Shown piece by piece: positions 1 to 15,037 of a stretch of DNA of 64,000 nucleotides. Under the pieces are notes generated by a model. That model made no database searches and was not told where the DNA came from. It saw only the letters and a program-made list of their open reading frames with translations. The translations under genes were made by a program, and so were the position numbers. The stretch is from Dromaius novaehollandiae (Eukaryota > Chordata > Aves > Casuariiformes > Dromaiidae). Positions within the stretch are counted from its first letter, which is position 1, and each line of letters opens with the position of its first letter. The stretch is taken from the NCBI RefSeq assembly GCF_036370855.1, contig NC_088113.1:14218501-14282500 (forward strand), given 5' to 3'.

Positions 1-2724
1 GATCATGGAAAAAAAATGAATGCCATCCATACACTGGCTTTTCAGGATTTGATCGCCCAAGATGCAATACAACAGTATATTATCTTTGATTCAAAAGGAC
101 ATATTATAATGTCACTGATTACTGCAGTGTCTTATGATACAGCAACACACAGCGATATTTATATTATGAGATAGGTCCTTCAGTTGTTACCATGTGCGTC
201 TGAAGACTGAAAAAGATCTTGAAGACATATCTGGTTTTTTAGTCTGATCCAGTTTTGCTCTGCGCTTTGAGCTTCTCTTTGGCTTTGATCTGAAAAAAAA
301 ACACCCAAAAAACAAACAAAAAAACCCCCCAAAGATCAGTACTTTCTGCTTCCAGTTCATGAACAAAAGCATATAGTCTTTCTTACCAGAAACATCTTAA
401 TTTGTTCTCATTTTTTTCCACACAGTATCAATTCAATTGTGATGGTGGTTTAAACTAGAGACAGTTGAATCGCTTTTTCAGTGCAGACTGTTGAATTCAA
501 CTAGATACAAAAGCAAACCTGTTCCCACTGTCAAAAACATAGGATGAAATCATGCCTTTTATCCTGTGTTTGGTCAGCCTCCAGATCAGTTTCATGCTTT
601 ATGGTTCTTTATAAAAAGCATTCAAAATTTTGAACAAAGTTTTTATGAAGGAATGACTTTTCAGTGATAAAAGAGCAATGTTTTCTCAGAAAGTGTGATC
701 TATTTTTAACCAGTTCTAATGATGTAGTAGTAGCTGGAACCATAATTATCAAGTAAGAGCTTCATTTATTAAGCATTACAGACCTAACAAAAATATTTTC
801 ACTGTGTCAAGAAACTTCAGTACAAAATATGTGGTAAAATGTAAGACTATGATGTCCATTGGCTTTGGCCCAGATTCTTTTGACTTTTCTTGAAAAAGTT
901 ATGCAGCATAGAAGATCTATGAACTGATATATAAATTGCAGTTGTGACATTTTGGCATTAATACTGAATTTTCTTGACTCTTAGCTTCCAGTTTAAGTTC
1001 ATTATTTCACAAGTTTTCCAACATTTATTTCCTTGGTGACTGTAGACATTTAGCAAGTTCAGTGGTAGCTTCAAAGTGTTAGGTTCAGAGACCCTGGAGA
1101 TAGGATTGATTTTCTGTTTGAGGCTAAGCATTTTAATCATCATGTTTAAAATCTCTCTCCCCCTTCAAATAGGGAAAATTATCCATAGCGTGCTCTTCTG
1201 TGCAGAGCTTTCAAAACAAAGAAATCCAACTACACAAAAAAACAACATTTCCATTACTTGAGTTTAATGGCAGGCATTAAGTCCCTTAGTCACTTTGCAA
1301 TTTTAGATAAACAGACGAACTATAGACATTCCAGTTACACTAAACTCCCAGTATTTAGCAACATGGTGCTACTTACAGGGATATCTTCCATTTCACTGGT
1401 TGTGCTGATTGGTTGAAAACTTTTTCCGTAAAATAGAACATTACTTCTTTCCTTTGTATTTCCTATTTGATTTGCTTTGGTATCTATGTCCATTGCAATT
1501 TTTCTGTCTAACTTCTCAGAGTGATTTTGTAATTCTTATGATTACATGTGCAATTAAGGCTTAAGTGCTATTAGCGCAAGGGATTTTGAAATTAGGATGA
1601 GACTATATCATTGACATCAAATTTAAATGTCAGCACTACTGGAATAGAAAGTGTGACATCTGTCTTTCAGTAAAGAGCTATGTGGCTCTGCCATACAATT
1701 TGCTAACAGGTATAAAGTATGATGAGGCATCAGGACTCCAAGTTCCCAGCAGCAGTACTTAGCAGACCTAAAATGGATTTACCCACGGTAATTTTTGGAA
1801 TTATCTGTATGCTGACAGCATACAAATGACACAGTGCAAATTATATTATTTTAACTTGTTTATCAGCTTGTCATCATAGCCTTTTTTCTTTTTTTGCAAT
1901 GCAGCACTGTAAATCTGACTCATGCAGAGAAAGTCACAAAGACGCACTGGCCTGTCTAGATTTCCAGCAATATTATTATGAGAAATACATTAGTTTGTCT
2001 GTATGGAAAGGATTTAAAGGTTGTTGCATTCATTTGTTACCACAGACTGAGCACTTAATCACACAGACTCTGTTCAGCAAGAAAATTATCTCTTCTCAAG
2101 TCCATTAACAGTACTTTTACTGAGTCTTGAGAAATATAAATATTGGAGCATATTAATGAAAATGACATCTATACCCAACGCATTAGTGCCCAAAAATGTG
2201 ACTAAGTGCCCTGTTAATTAACTTTTTTGCTGTGATACTTGTAAAAGTACAATCATTTTTTAAAGCTAACTGAACTGCCTTGAAAAGGCCAGTAGCCTGG
2301 TCTGGGAGAACTGTTGGTCCATCGATGATTCAATTCCTTGGGGCAACAACATACAGCACACCCTGGACATGTCTTGCTCTATAAAAGTGCTGGAGTTACA
2401 ATGTTATTATTACAGCAGTAACTCTATGGGCAGTGTTCTTGCTACTTTTCTACCACCAAGGAAAACTGTTGCAAGAATGACATTTCATCTCCCATCTAGC
2501 ATATTTTCATCCAACATTATAGTGGATATCTGATGTTGATGGAGCTGTATCTTCCCCATTCCCAAACATGTCATACAGAGAATAAACTACTGTAGAGCTA
2601 CCTTAATATTTTTTAATATTAAAATAGCTGAGTAAGCCCACACTGGATCAAGAATGTGTTAGACATAGTTATAGGGCAACACTGCAATCTAAAGAAGTCA
2701 GATAAAGATGAGAAAAAAGAAATA

Positions 2725-2945
2725 TCTATTTTCATTTTACAGATCAGAATTTGAGGCCTAAAAAAATTAAAGGTCGCAAAGCATAAAAAGACCTCCCAAT
2801 AAATGGCCATGTTTTTCCTGAGTTTGAGACAGCAGAAGCAGAGCTGTTTTGAAGTTACAGCCCTCTGGGACTTAGGCAAGGTCACTCAGAGAAAACATGG
2901 CAAAAGCAAGGACTGAACTCAAGGCTCCAATGCAATCTGCAGGTC
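2725..2945 (-). mobile_element. MIR-like SINE fossil
   Basis: Read on the minus strand this has the order of MIR blocks. On the + strand it shows CATTTTACAGAT...GAGGCC, then after about 95 divergent bases GGCAAGGTCACTCAGAGA and a segment like GGACTGAACTCAAGGCTCC. These match the complement of the MIR core (CATTTTACAGATGAGGAAACTGAGG; GCCCAAGGTCACACAG; GGGATTCGAACCC). It is strongly decayed and may be interrupted by an insertion. Assigned from memory of the consensus, not by alignment. Confidence 0.5.
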
Positions 2946-5670
2946 CATCCTTCTCTCTAGAAGTTATCTAAAGTCTGTCTTCTGACACCAATGGACTTTT
3001 AATAGCTAGAGGAAACCAAATAGCTCTGAAATAGTGTTTTCATTGACAGATCTGCTATTAGTTCTTAACTCAAAAAGCTTTCAGTGAGTTAAGTGGAAGC
3101 TGAGTGAATGTAGGGTTTCCAGAGTCAGGTAGCAAGATGTGGGTATTTCTAACAAATTCCTCAGCTGGCTGAAGTAGATCAAGTTTGACTAAAACTACCT
3201 CCAATACATATATGATGTGGTATAATACAAAGCTAAATATTACACAGGATATTATTCACAAGTGTTTCTGCCCAGCCTCTGTTCCTGTTGGTGTTTTGCA
3301 TTCTATCAGTGCAATTGTTCTGATCATCTCCATGAAAAGACACAGTAAAAGATACATTTTTTGAGTATTACAATAAGAAAAAATGGCAAGATTGGTACCT
3401 TTAGGAACAGCTATTTACCTCAAGAAGAAAAAAATAATATTATATTTTAAAGTGTATCATTTAGAAAAGTAGTTCATTCCCCTCATTGCCTGATGGCTGT
3501 TTCTATTATTCAGAAGCAAAAATTGATTCCTGTATTTTTTTTAATAGTGCTTTTGGGGGGGCTTCTTTCATTGACAGAACCACTCTAATAATAATTGTAA
3601 AACATTTTATTACCCCAGCACTGCAACATACTTTACAACCAAGGAAACATTAAATTCACTCTACCTCAGTGCATTTGCTATTCTGCAGTTAGGATCTGTA
3701 CAGTTTTAATGGAAAGAATATAAATGAAGAAACGAAAGGATATTAGAGTGAGTGAAGCCCATGAGTGAAGGCTTTCATTACACTCCCATCTTTGGGTCAT
3801 TAGCTACATAACTACCTGTGGACAGGTTGGTAATTACTCTTTCATGGTGCTAATGAATATGCTTTTCTTTGGCTTGGTAGAAGTGTTAATATCCTTTCTA
3901 TGAACAATTAAACTCACTGACATGAGGTGTATATCACACACAAGAGGTGCAGCCAACATACATGACCATGCTCTGCATGTCTTCCTCCCCCCCGGCCTGC
4001 TACATACTGTCTTTAATTAGATGCCTCTCCATAGATAATGGCTTCCCATTAATTTTACTACAATTTGGAATACAAATATCTTCAGTAGCTTTTAAATCGA
4101 CAGTCAAAAAGCATTTCATTTTTCATAAGAGGAAATTGCTAAGTGTTCTGGGAGATTTTTTTTTTAAATAATGCTTAAATGCCTTACAGACTTCTCAGGC
4201 ATGCAACAACTTGGGCTGAGCAAGAAAAAAGACATGTAGGAAAGTTACAACTTTTATAAAATGAACACCTTATGTTTTCCAACAAAGAGCAACTAAATAC
4301 TACCTTGTTAGTATCATCTTGAAAATAAGCAGGCTATACTTTTCTTGTTTTGTACTATATTGTTCTTTTTAAAGATGAGCTATGTTATTTTTGTCACTGC
4401 ATGTTAAGACAGAGCCAAAAGATGACTTTTAGCTAGGTTTACAAAGTCCTTGGAGAGAGTGGAGCCCATGCCCACTAGGTAAGAGCTGCCCCTGCTTCAC
4501 TCTTACAGATTAAGTCTGTCCCAGAACATTTACAGTCTTGGATCAGCAAGAGACCAGACCACCAGTGTATGAGTTCTCCCGTTATAATGCTTGGCCTATG
4601 CTTACACAGAGTTCAGGTGATTTCTCATGATCTGCTAAGTTAGCAGCGAACGTACTCTGCTAGCCTCACGTCAGCCTTTCGAACTGACGCTCTGAGTTAT
4701 AAGGCATTTGTCACATGACGTTTTTCATACACAGTCTCGGTTTGAATTCTTCAGGTGTCAGACGCAGAGAAAGTAAATGACAACCAGAAACTAGAAACCT
4801 GTCACCTTGGGGTCAGTTTTGGAGGCTGTCAAGAATGTCAATAGCCAGATTAACTAACTTGATTCTGAACTTGAAACAGAGGTGTTATCAAAAAACATTA
4901 GGATGCTCAGAAAATTAAAAGGCTGGTTGTCATAGAGGCAAAACCAAAGCATCAGCTTCACCTGTTGTGTTTATAGATACACAGAAGTCTGTAACTCTAC
5001 TTCTCATGAAGATACTCTGTGGACATTGAGAACAAAAATGTGTAAAATTTAAAAGTGCCTTTGAAAATGCCCATGCTATGGAAGGCCCCAGACCTACTTT
5101 GAACTGAAAACTGACATTACATCACTCATTTAACTGGTTTCAGAGTCAAAAAGACAGATTCCCTGCTTTGATCTCACATTGGATCTGTTAATTTATAGAT
5201 CAGGAAGGACAGGAAGAGAGCATGCAACTAATCAAAGCGGGATCACCACACTGTTTGCAGGTGGCCTGGTAGTGTTGAATAACTTGTAGGAGACCATGAA
5301 GAGTAATGCGATTAAGTTATTAGGTACATTAATCAATTTGAAAATGCAGGACAAAAGCCCATGACATTTTTGCCAAGTCATGATTTAGATTAAGTTGATA
5401 AGAAGCCTGGATTATTGATTTAGGAGTTATGCCTGCATGGGACAAGAACAGGCAACTGAGTGCTATTTACAGCCCAGGAATTGGCCTGGTCAGACCAGAT
5501 CTTAGTCTGAATTAGGAAGCTTGCTGATATCATTTCTGAAGTGAACTATCATGAATATGTTTTGCAGTACACTGTTTCTGTACCAGGGCAATCATAGTAG
5601 GGTTAAAGCAAATACCTTTCCCTCCATCTCCACTTGAGGTTTTGAGAATTTAAGGTTCTCTTCTGCCCTC

Positions 5671-5736
5671 TCTCTCTCTTTTTTTTTTTTTTTTTAAACA
5701 ACCCTTTCTGTTCACCCCCCCCCCCCAAAAAAAAAA
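5671..5736 (+). repeat. Composite low-complexity tract (CT)n-T17-C12-A10
   Basis: A CT repeat leads into 17 T, then after a short unique spacer 12 C, then 10 A. All are uninterrupted homopolymers and likely length-variable. Confidence 0.9.
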
Positions 5737-8270
5737 TCTTTATTGGGGTTACAAGTTACTCAGGCTGAGTACATCAACTTTGACTACAGTTAATAAGCCA
5801 CTTGTGCAACTCCAGTGACTCAAGGAAGTCCCTTTGGGAGTTCTGCTGTGCCTGCTCTGATTTACATGCATACAAGAAATGAAAACATCTTTCAAATAGG
5901 AAAATTTCAGTGTTAGCATGAAGTTAAGATATTGGGCTTTATTCATTAAAACTGTAAACTTTAGTGGCCAGCTTTGACCATCTACAGAGTTTGTTAGAAT
6001 ATTTACCCCAAAATTACAGGGCTTAATCCCACTATTGACCTACTTCAGTTTGACAGTTCTCACACTTGGCAGAGGAGGGAAGTGGGGAGGCAGCAAATGT
6101 TTAGTAGGTTAGTGAACTGATAATACATGTTATGTGAACACTGGAAACTCATGTTATGAGAAAACCTAACATGCATTTTCTCCCATAACAAAAATAAATT
6201 TGTGATTATCTAGACTCAAAAAGCCACCATGAACAAATAACACTTTTGTTCTTTTGAGACTTTGTTCTATATATTTTTATCATTATTAAAAGCTAGTAGC
6301 CCAGACCACTTTTTCTGACCAGTGTGATTTAAGTCCAGAGAAATTTTGCTACGCATCATTTAGCTTTTCTTTTTGAAGAATTAAAAGACGCCCGAGAGAG
6401 GTTCTGACCGCTATAGAATTCATAATAGTGCAATTCCTTATTGGCCGTCTAATTTAACAAATGCTTAAAAGGAAAACACGGCCAAAATATTGAATAGAAG
6501 AACATACTCTCTCAGGAAAATCTACAGACAGTGTTATTTTGAAATCTCATGACAGTTAAGTTTTGAGTTTGGGTTTTGTAAGCTAGAACTAAATTCCACA
6601 AAATTATAGAAGCACTATTTCTGAATTTATTCAGGAATGATTATATGAAATACAAATTAAAAGAAGCATACTTTGCGTAGTTTGCCTGCTCGATTGCTCT
6701 TGGGATAAAGCCATTCTTATTGTACAGAAATACCTGCTGTAGCTGACTACAGAATAAAAATGAAGATACAATTGCTGCGTATAGAAATATACCTGTCAGC
6801 TGAATCTGCCTAACGTATGTAACAGTAACAACGATGACAATGACGTGACATTAGCAGGTTCCTGCGGGGACCCTTTCCAATTTAAAGTGTTGTCTATTAG
6901 AAATGTAAAGACTCAGATCTCAAGAGAAGCTTAAAAAAAAGAAAGAAAGAAAATAACCCACTGAAATGAGAACAGCTACCCACTTGGAAAAACATGAATA
7001 TTTAAATTACTTAATTAGAGCTTTTTAGAAAAGACATATTGTTCTGGCCAGTTAAGTATCAAGGGACATAATCTATACATTTTATATCATTTTGTTGCTA
7101 TAATTAATTCAGTATATGTGCACAGATTAGTAGTGCTAGACAGGTAGTTTTCACAGCCAGCTCCCACATAGTTGGTAACACATGCTGTGCAAGCTCAAAA
7201 TGCAAGCTTTTATTACAACTGGCTTTATTAACAAATAAAACCAAGATGAACAGCATCTCCAGCTCAAGTTTTAATTAAAAGAGCAGTTAATTCTAGGACC
7301 CCCCCTCTGTTTGAGGACTGCTCAGGGACACACTAGATTTTTTTGCTTTGAAGAGAACTGCTCCAATCTCAAACATATCCAAAAAGGATAATAGAATGGC
7401 ACAACTACTACCTTCACAAAACAAGTAAATTGTCTTAACACAGTGGGTAAATAGCAGATAAGGTCTTCATGGGTTTCAGACCATGTATTACACATTAATT
7501 ATATTACACATTTGTCAGGCTGCTTCTCTTCAAACTAAATGATCATCATTGCATGGCATGGGGAAGACAACTTGAGGACATCTTTCTTTTGATTTCCGGT
7601 GAATCCCTTGGTGAGGCTCAGACATACTCATGAGGTGGATTCACTTTTTCTGATAGTATTTCTATACTTAGTTTTTCACTAATAGCCTTTTATTACCCAA
7701 AGCTCACTCTTTTGGCTTATTCATTCTGATTATATACATACCAATATATACCATAGGTAGGTGTCTTTTGTATTACTAATATGATTCCAGTGATTTTTTT
7801 TTTTTAAATGGGTTATATAGGCAAGTAGTTCATCTGGGAAATGAATGTGACAGATGTTAAGCTATTTCTCACCTAGTTAAACATTTAAATATACTAATGA
7901 CCAGGTCCAAGTGCTGCAATCCATAGAAAGAAACAGTATGAAATGACTCAAAATATTCTAAGTAATGTTCAAGAGTTCAATTTTTGTATATCAAGTAATT
8001 GTTGCAGGGGATTTCAAAATGCTAATGCTTGCCCAAGTAAGCGGTTTTCACTATTGCTAGAGAACATCCTTAGACTGTAGAACAAAGACAAATTGTGAAA
8101 CAACATCACTTGGGGAACATGAATCCCAGGATTTCAAAGGGTTAAGGCTTCAAATACAAGTTCCTTTTTCCAGTCAAATGATATATTTATTGGGTGATTG
8201 CACAAGCCACTTTCCTAATTATCTATTTAATCCTTTAATTATTTAATCTGCAAATGCAAACCCAGTTGAA

Positions 8271-8287
8271 TTTTTTTTTTTTTTTTT
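8271..8287 (+). repeat. T17 homopolymer
   Basis: Seventeen T residues are flanked by GAA on the left and AATTC on the right. No retroposon body is evident beside it. Confidence 0.9.
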
Positions 8288-9417
8288 AATTCAGACCCAA
8301 AGGAGGATGAAAGATTGTTTCTGGAATGTAAGTGTAAGAAGTGATACTTGTAGGAAATAGGTGATAAGACATGGTAAGAAATCCTTGGAAAACCAGTGTT
8401 ACTGATGGCAATAAGAGTGCACAGGCCTTCCAGCGCACTGCACTGCAGGTAAGTACACCACAGTGAATAATGCGTTTCTTCCTCTTTGTGGCCCAGCCTG
8501 ATCAGCTGAGCTGGCAGGTACAATCATAAGCACAGCCTCAAAGTCATCCGCCCTCCTGGCAGTTACTGTCTATAGAAATCAAGCCAAAAAACCCTGAAAA
8601 AAGTAATAGCCTGATTGTTCTGGAATTGCACTCTACTTGTCAGAAAGGAGTTGTGTTTTGTTTTCCCATCACAACACCTCATTTGCCAGTGAAGCAGCCA
8701 AAGCTCTTTTGAACTGCTTAGGCTTCTTAATATGAAATATCTGCCAAATTTATTAGTTATATTACACATAAATCTGAGAAGTGTTTACTTAAAAATTGAA
8801 GTCAAAGGGTAATAGAATAGTAATTTATCATGAGATCTTGGTTCAGTAATTCAGAACATGAAGCATAAGAAATACTAAAGGGCTCGTTGTGTAAGAAGAC
8901 AGCCTTGAGGAGATATAAAATTAAAGAAAAAGAAATCGGACTTGTGGAACACTATCATCTTAAGCAAGCTGATTTAGTTTTGTTAAAAACAAAAGGGGAT
9001 ATCTAGATTTGTATTAAGGAAGAAGTACAAAGTTTATATGGACCTTCTGGTCCATATCGCTGAACCAGAAGTGTGTTCTTTCAGAAAAAGATGAATAGCA
9101 CTAATATTTGATAATTAGTGTGACCCAAAAGAAGTGTCCACAAATGTGGTCATACTTTAATGTATAATTCAGAATGGTTATTTTTCAGTCCACTCTAAAA
9201 TACAAAACCAAAATATCACATAGGCTATCTGAAGTCATGAGCTGGAAGTGAGCCAGAGTAAATCCCTAGGAGGTTCAGTTCTGTGGTTTAATGCAGCAGG
9301 TCAGTATCACCTGATCTTTAAGATTTTACTAAAAATCAAGTCAAATATGTTCTCTTTTGCTCAGCACTAACTGTTAGACTTTACCACCCTTGTGCTGAAT
9401 TGCTGTGCCAAAGGGAG

Positions 9418-9475
9418 CAGTTAGCGTAGTGCTTAAGCCCCTGACTTAGCCGTCAGATGCCACACTGGCACCACA
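9418..9475 (+). mobile_element. Possible MIR head fragment
   Basis: GCGTAGTGCTTAAGCCCCTGACT followed by a GTCAGATGCCAC block loosely resembles the 5' part of MIR. The similarity is short and could be chance. Confidence 0.22.
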
Positions 9476-10574
9476 TCCTTCAGCTTTGATGATCATATCA
9501 ATAATCCAGTCTGTTTCTCAAGAGAGATGGAGTACTGCATGCACAGAGTTACTCCAACATTTCCTTGTACCTGGAGAAGCAGGAGATTCTTCTAGGCACA
9601 GGAGATGTCAGATTCTTTGACTTTGGCTGAAAGAATATTTGTCTTTTGATACAACACTGCTGAATCAGAGGTTAATTTTTTTTCCCCTAAACCTAGAAAG
9701 CATCTTTTGTTGTACTTGTTTCCACACACCCTTACAGTATGGCATCTTTTTTTTTTTTTCCAGAAGCCTATACTGGTTTGGATTTGTTTCATTGTAACTG
9801 AAATCAAATCTACACAACATTCAAGGTTTAAGTCATTTTTAGTATGTTAATTCCTCTGTAAAACATGTGCAAGTACAAATGATCTCATATATGGCTGTTT
9901 TGCAAGTGTGATAATGTTTTTTCCTACCTCCTTTCATGGCACCTCAGTCTTAAATGTGGCAAAAGTTCACTTTCCTGAGTTTTATGATAAATGATATGGA
10001 AACACCAAGTATCAACAGCAAATATGAGCAACCTTAGGTAAGACAGTAGACATTTTCAGCTTGGTATTCTGGTGGTATTTAGAATAGTTCAGACAAGGGC
10101 TAGGAACACACACAGCATGACAGGACTTTGGGGATAAGTTGACTTGCAAAAAATCATTGTGGGATCTTTAATATCCCTTGAGACAGTAAAAACATCTGTT
10201 TGTCTCTCAGCCCTAAAGAGAGAAGTTATAATATTAATCAGCTTCAGCAGCAGATTTGGAGTTTTGTAGATTCAATTTCAAAAGCCCATTTAGGGAAAGA
10301 AAAAATAAAAGGAATCCAAAGGGAAGACTGAGAATGCAGCTGTTCTGTAGATCAATATTTATTTAAAAGATGATGCTTTATATGTAAGAAGAATGTCATG
10401 ACTCAGCCCTGCCTGCTCAGCTAACACCACTGGAGCCTAATTACATTTGTACTGTTGATACTACTTCACCTTTCTTTAGGTTCTTTCACATGAAGATGTC
10501 AAAACTTTGTAAGTTTTCCAGTTACTTGTTGCAGCAACCATGGCTAGAAATTACTTTTCCATTTTATTTCTTTG

Positions 10575-10690
10575 ATCTTTTGTTTACAGATAAAGAAAAA
10601 AAGCAGTCCAGTTACTTTGCCCATGATCACTCAGAACAGAATAGAGAACAGAGCTCAAAAGTTGCAGCTCCCAAAACTGCATGTAAACCA
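10575..10690 (-). mobile_element. MIR-like SINE fossil
   Basis: The + strand reads TTTACAGATAAAG, then GTTACTTTGCCCATGATCAC and a CAGAGCTCAAA-type block, in the same order and spacing as the complement of the MIR core. The TTGCCCATGATCACTCAG block agrees with the MIR complement at about 15 of 18 positions. Ancient and inert. Confidence 0.5.
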
Positions 10691-13600
10691 ATCAACCATA
10701 TTCCCTCCACTGGATAATTTTGGAGAGGTTGCTTGGCAAATGTAATACATACCATTAGCATTTATTTTAGCTATTCTGAAAAGGCTAGTTTAAGAAAATA
10801 CACTAAGGGAAAAATTTTTGAAGAGGTTCCAAGCCTGCCTGATCCATTTTTCTCTGCACTTTACATGTGTAATTGCACTTTCATGCAAAGAGCATTTGAG
10901 TGAATGCACAGATCAAGTAAGCTGACAGCTCACATATACAAATCCTATTTGCATCTGATGTAGAGCTATGGGGCTAGATATTTGCATGCATAAATATATG
11001 GCTAATTTTTGATTTGTTGAAGTTCCAATGGAATCAAGCAGTATCAATCATAGTCTAAAAGTTAGTAGTCTCCTTATGTCTCTTTTTATATAAATGGAGC
11101 CTGGATATTTCAAAGTTACCTACAACATAAAAGCAAAGTAAGGATAATCAGAAATGGAGACAGTTTTAAATACTCCAGCCAAAGGAAATAAATAGGCAGA
11201 GAACAAGATTCTAAAACAAATCTTCCACCTTCATAAGTTGGTTATCTGAAGCAGGTGTCAGAGATTGAAGTTATTCAGGCAGGAACCACAGCAGCAGCCA
11301 AGCCATTCAATATGCCACATTTATTTTAATGAAACTGCTAAGAGGCAGGAACCACACACCAGCCACTGCACAGAGAGCAGGCCTATGCAAAGCATTCAGT
11401 TGCATCATTTGCCCTATTTTCCCATCAATTGGAAAGGAAGAGCCTCTGATAACTAGGCTAACTGCTAACAGCTTACAGGATTAGACTCTACATTAACTAA
11501 ATGATTTTTAAGCTAGAAATAAAGAATTAATTTACTTTCTTTAAATGGTTGTCTGATTGATAGATACCATGATATGCAGAATTGGGACAAAAGGTTAAAC
11601 TGGTATGACCATTACTTTTTCCTAAGCTTTTTGGGTTGCTATAGCTGTGAAGATAAATTGATGTTTCAGTACTGTTTAGACTTAGATGCTTCTGTATTAC
11701 TAACTCTTTCCCTGATTTTATCATTAGGGGCATGTCCCTGAAAACATAATATGCCTCTCAGTTTGTTTCCTCACTTCAACTGCAAAATAATTACCTGTAA
11801 TTTGCAGCATTAGCTTGCTTGTGTGCTGGGAGATGGAGATCACATATACACATTTTAAGTGACATATTCAACAATCAGAACCCGATGAAGTTATTTGTCC
11901 TGAAAGGTGAAGCAACAGTGACTTTCTCTAGATTACATCTTGATTTGACTGGGAAAACATTATATTAGAAGCACCAAGAACTGACTTTTTCAAACACATT
12001 GGGGTTAATAATTAGTAAGTGTTAAACACTAGAAGCACAGCTGAGCAGAATAATGAAGAAATTAAAGTTTAAGAAATATGCAAATCAAAGTAAAATTCTA
12101 TTCCTAGACTATATCCTGTGGATTCATGTAGTCCAAAATCCATCCCTGTGAATTTTCCCTTCTTGCATTTTATAGACATCTTCTGCAAGCAAAAGAAAAA
12201 GAGAAAGCAGGCACAAGTTTATACTGGCTGAAAAGGTAATTCACTGGAATAGAGAGAATGTAAAAGCTAGTTTAAAAACAAATAAGTTGAGTTTTTCTCC
12301 TTAGATACTGTGGTTCCCTAACACCTGCTTTTTTTTGTTTCAAGCAAAGGGAGCCTGCTTGCTCCCTGAATTTTAAGAGAGCTTCACAGTTATGTCCACA
12401 GATGTATAATTTTTGAATAAGCCAGAGTTGAGCAAACTATGAGGAAAGTAGATCCCTGACCCTGGAATCTTTCCTTCCTCTTCCACCATCTGTCCCTGCC
12501 CAAACTACTACTTTCCAGCCAAGACCAGTAACAACAACAGCCCTTATTGTTGTCTTTGTGCAATTGCCTGATGGACTAAGAAAAAATATTAGTTTTCAGG
12601 AGCAACTCTTACCTAAATTCTGTTCTCACTCTTTTTGACCTGTTTGTTGGAACTCTAGCAGGCTTAATATCCTCTTCAAGAAAGTTTGTTATAGAAGAGA
12701 TACTTTATTTAATATTTACCACTCATTAATTGACTTAACAGAAAAACAAAAGAGTTTTTTAGTGAACCTAGTCTGTATAATATATGTGAAATAATTATAT
12801 CCTAGAAAAATATCTTTTTAATATGCTTGGATTTTCATATACATTAAGGCATGCACACTTAGTTTAAGAGTTTTACAGGGATATGTAGATGCATAGCTAG
12901 AAACTAATATACTTTACAAGTCTTCTAGAATGAAGCATTCAGTTTTACTTAACAGTTTTTAACTAACAAATATCTTCTAAACTCAAGACAGGAGAAGTTC
13001 TTAATCTAGAGCTTGCATCTTATTTTTAAATAGCTATAGAAAGCTTATTATCAATTTACAACTAAAAATGGGCACTATTTTCTAAAGTAGATGTTACTTA
13101 CCTTTTAATTATTTATCTTATATTTATAAGCACTCACCTGTAGTACAGACTTGATGCTAAGAACCTAGAATACAAGTCTTCTTAAAAAAACATGCATATA
13201 TAAGTAAAGACTTATATTCTTTCTTCCAGCAAAAAGATCTTTTTGTTCTGCTGATCATTAGACTCTGCTCAAATAAGCAATTAATTCCTTTATCATTCAG
13301 ATCCTACACTAATAAAGAAACAATTTCTTTATATTTTAATCTAGCTAACTAAATAGAATAGCAGAAGGCACACCAATAGTTAATACTTTGTCTCATGTTT
13401 CTAAAGACAAGACTTACTCCCTAAATTCTCAAACATCACTAGGGGCTGACTTTCAGATCTTTTATACTTTCAGCCTAAAAAGCAATAAAAAAAAAAAAGC
13501 TGTTTTTATAATTGACCCTAAGGTGAGTGATCTCAGCTGAGTTCATACACCTTCTCATTGCTGTCCTTATAAATTGTGGTGGGTTGACTCCTTGTTTTTA

Positions 13601-15037
13601 TTTTTCTTAAGAGAAAAGTAGAAGTTTCTTGATGTGTCTCTCTGCTTTGCTATGAACTCTAAAGAGAAATTCTTATAGTTAGTGTGTTATGCTGTTTTAG
13701 AGAAACAAGGTAAGTATAAGAAAGAACTTTTTTTGAAGCTTTTATTCAGGTATGTACTTTTTCATTTTGTGATGATGCTCCCTTGCTCAAGGGGTCTACT
13801 GTAAGCTTAATTTTATTTTTAAATGTACTGTGATAGTTTACAGCTAAATTATTCTATGTAGAAGTTTAACTGTCTCTCTTTAGTCTCCCTTCTGTTTCTT
13901 AGGTTTGGTATAAGCAGAAATACCAGACTGTATTTCTTTTGTGTCTCTAACTGAGCAACAGCAAGTTGCTGGAAAGCTATACTGTGGATTTTTGAGGCAG
14001 AAAAAAAATAAACACAATTCACTTCATGCTTATAATTAGTTCTGATTTCCTTCAGTAAGGAAATATATTGATTTTTATACTCACTAGCAGAAATCTTTGG
14101 AAAAAAATTCTCTTAAGATGTCTTATCACCAAATAATTGCTCACATGTCCACTTCTATAAGCTGTTACTCTTGGAATTGCCAACAATTTTTTTAGAAAAA
14201 ATTGAGGGGGCTTATACTGAAGCTAGTGGAGCAGCAAGTTAAAAAATAAGATGACAATAAAGATAGCAACTTTGAGAGAGCTGTGTGGTAAGGAAAATCC
14301 TGGTAGTTTTTTTGACTTGTTCTGTAGACAGTTGTGAAATGGGGAATAAGGCATAGGGAGCTTTTAAAGATCTGGTAGAAAAATCTATTTGTCTCCTAAA
14401 CTTTAAACCTCTCTAGGTAGTAACAAAAACTCTAAACCTGAGAATTTTCAGCTAACTGCTTTGCACCATCTTGCATTTGAGCCATGTGCATGAAGCCTAA
14501 TGGTTAGTTTGTCTATGCTAACAGTTCTTAGCTATCTGCACTAGGTTATTTGCGGGTGTTTTAACAAGCACTGATGTATATATCCAGACACTACAGGAGT
14601 GTATGAGTGAAGAGTGCCTCCCATGGTGCTGTTCAACAAGGTGTGGCTTTGATGCTTACCTGTGGCACAAGATGTAATGTGTATTTCTAGCTTGCTTGGT
14701 AGGTCTGAAATCTTAGTAACTCAGGAGACTAATATCACTTTGCAGTATTGGTGGTATCTAATATTAAGCAAGGGGAGAATGGTTGGCTCAAGGATGGGAA
14801 GCTTGAGTTTTGGTAGTTTGACATGAAAATTGGATGGTGTGTCAAAATTCTGAATGTATTTCAATTGCCTTTTTACATTTCCCTCAGTCATAGCTGGACC
14901 CCTGTGTGAGGTGCACTGTATACAGGATGAAAATCTGTTCACATTTAAAACTAGAAAAGGTTTTGGTGGTGCCCTAGCCAAGTATTTACCTGTTGTAGTG
15001 ATACCTTAAGGTAAAAAAACTTCTAGTCTAAACAGGT

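Larger units (their letters stand above)
1..15000. other. AT-rich intergenic sequence, no gene seen
   Basis: All open frames are under 100 codons and none resembles a known protein. Apart from the MIR-like fossils and homopolymer tracts listed separately, the only structure noted is a cluster of three TGACG (CRE half-site) motifs at 4,669-4,720 and another at 6,841. It could equally be intron of an unseen gene; no exon was found to show that. Confidence 0.6.

Noticed and set aside
9747-9775. T13 tract followed by CCAG, like a splice acceptor
   Set aside because: No donor-bounded, coding-like segment follows; the tract is better read as a homopolymer.
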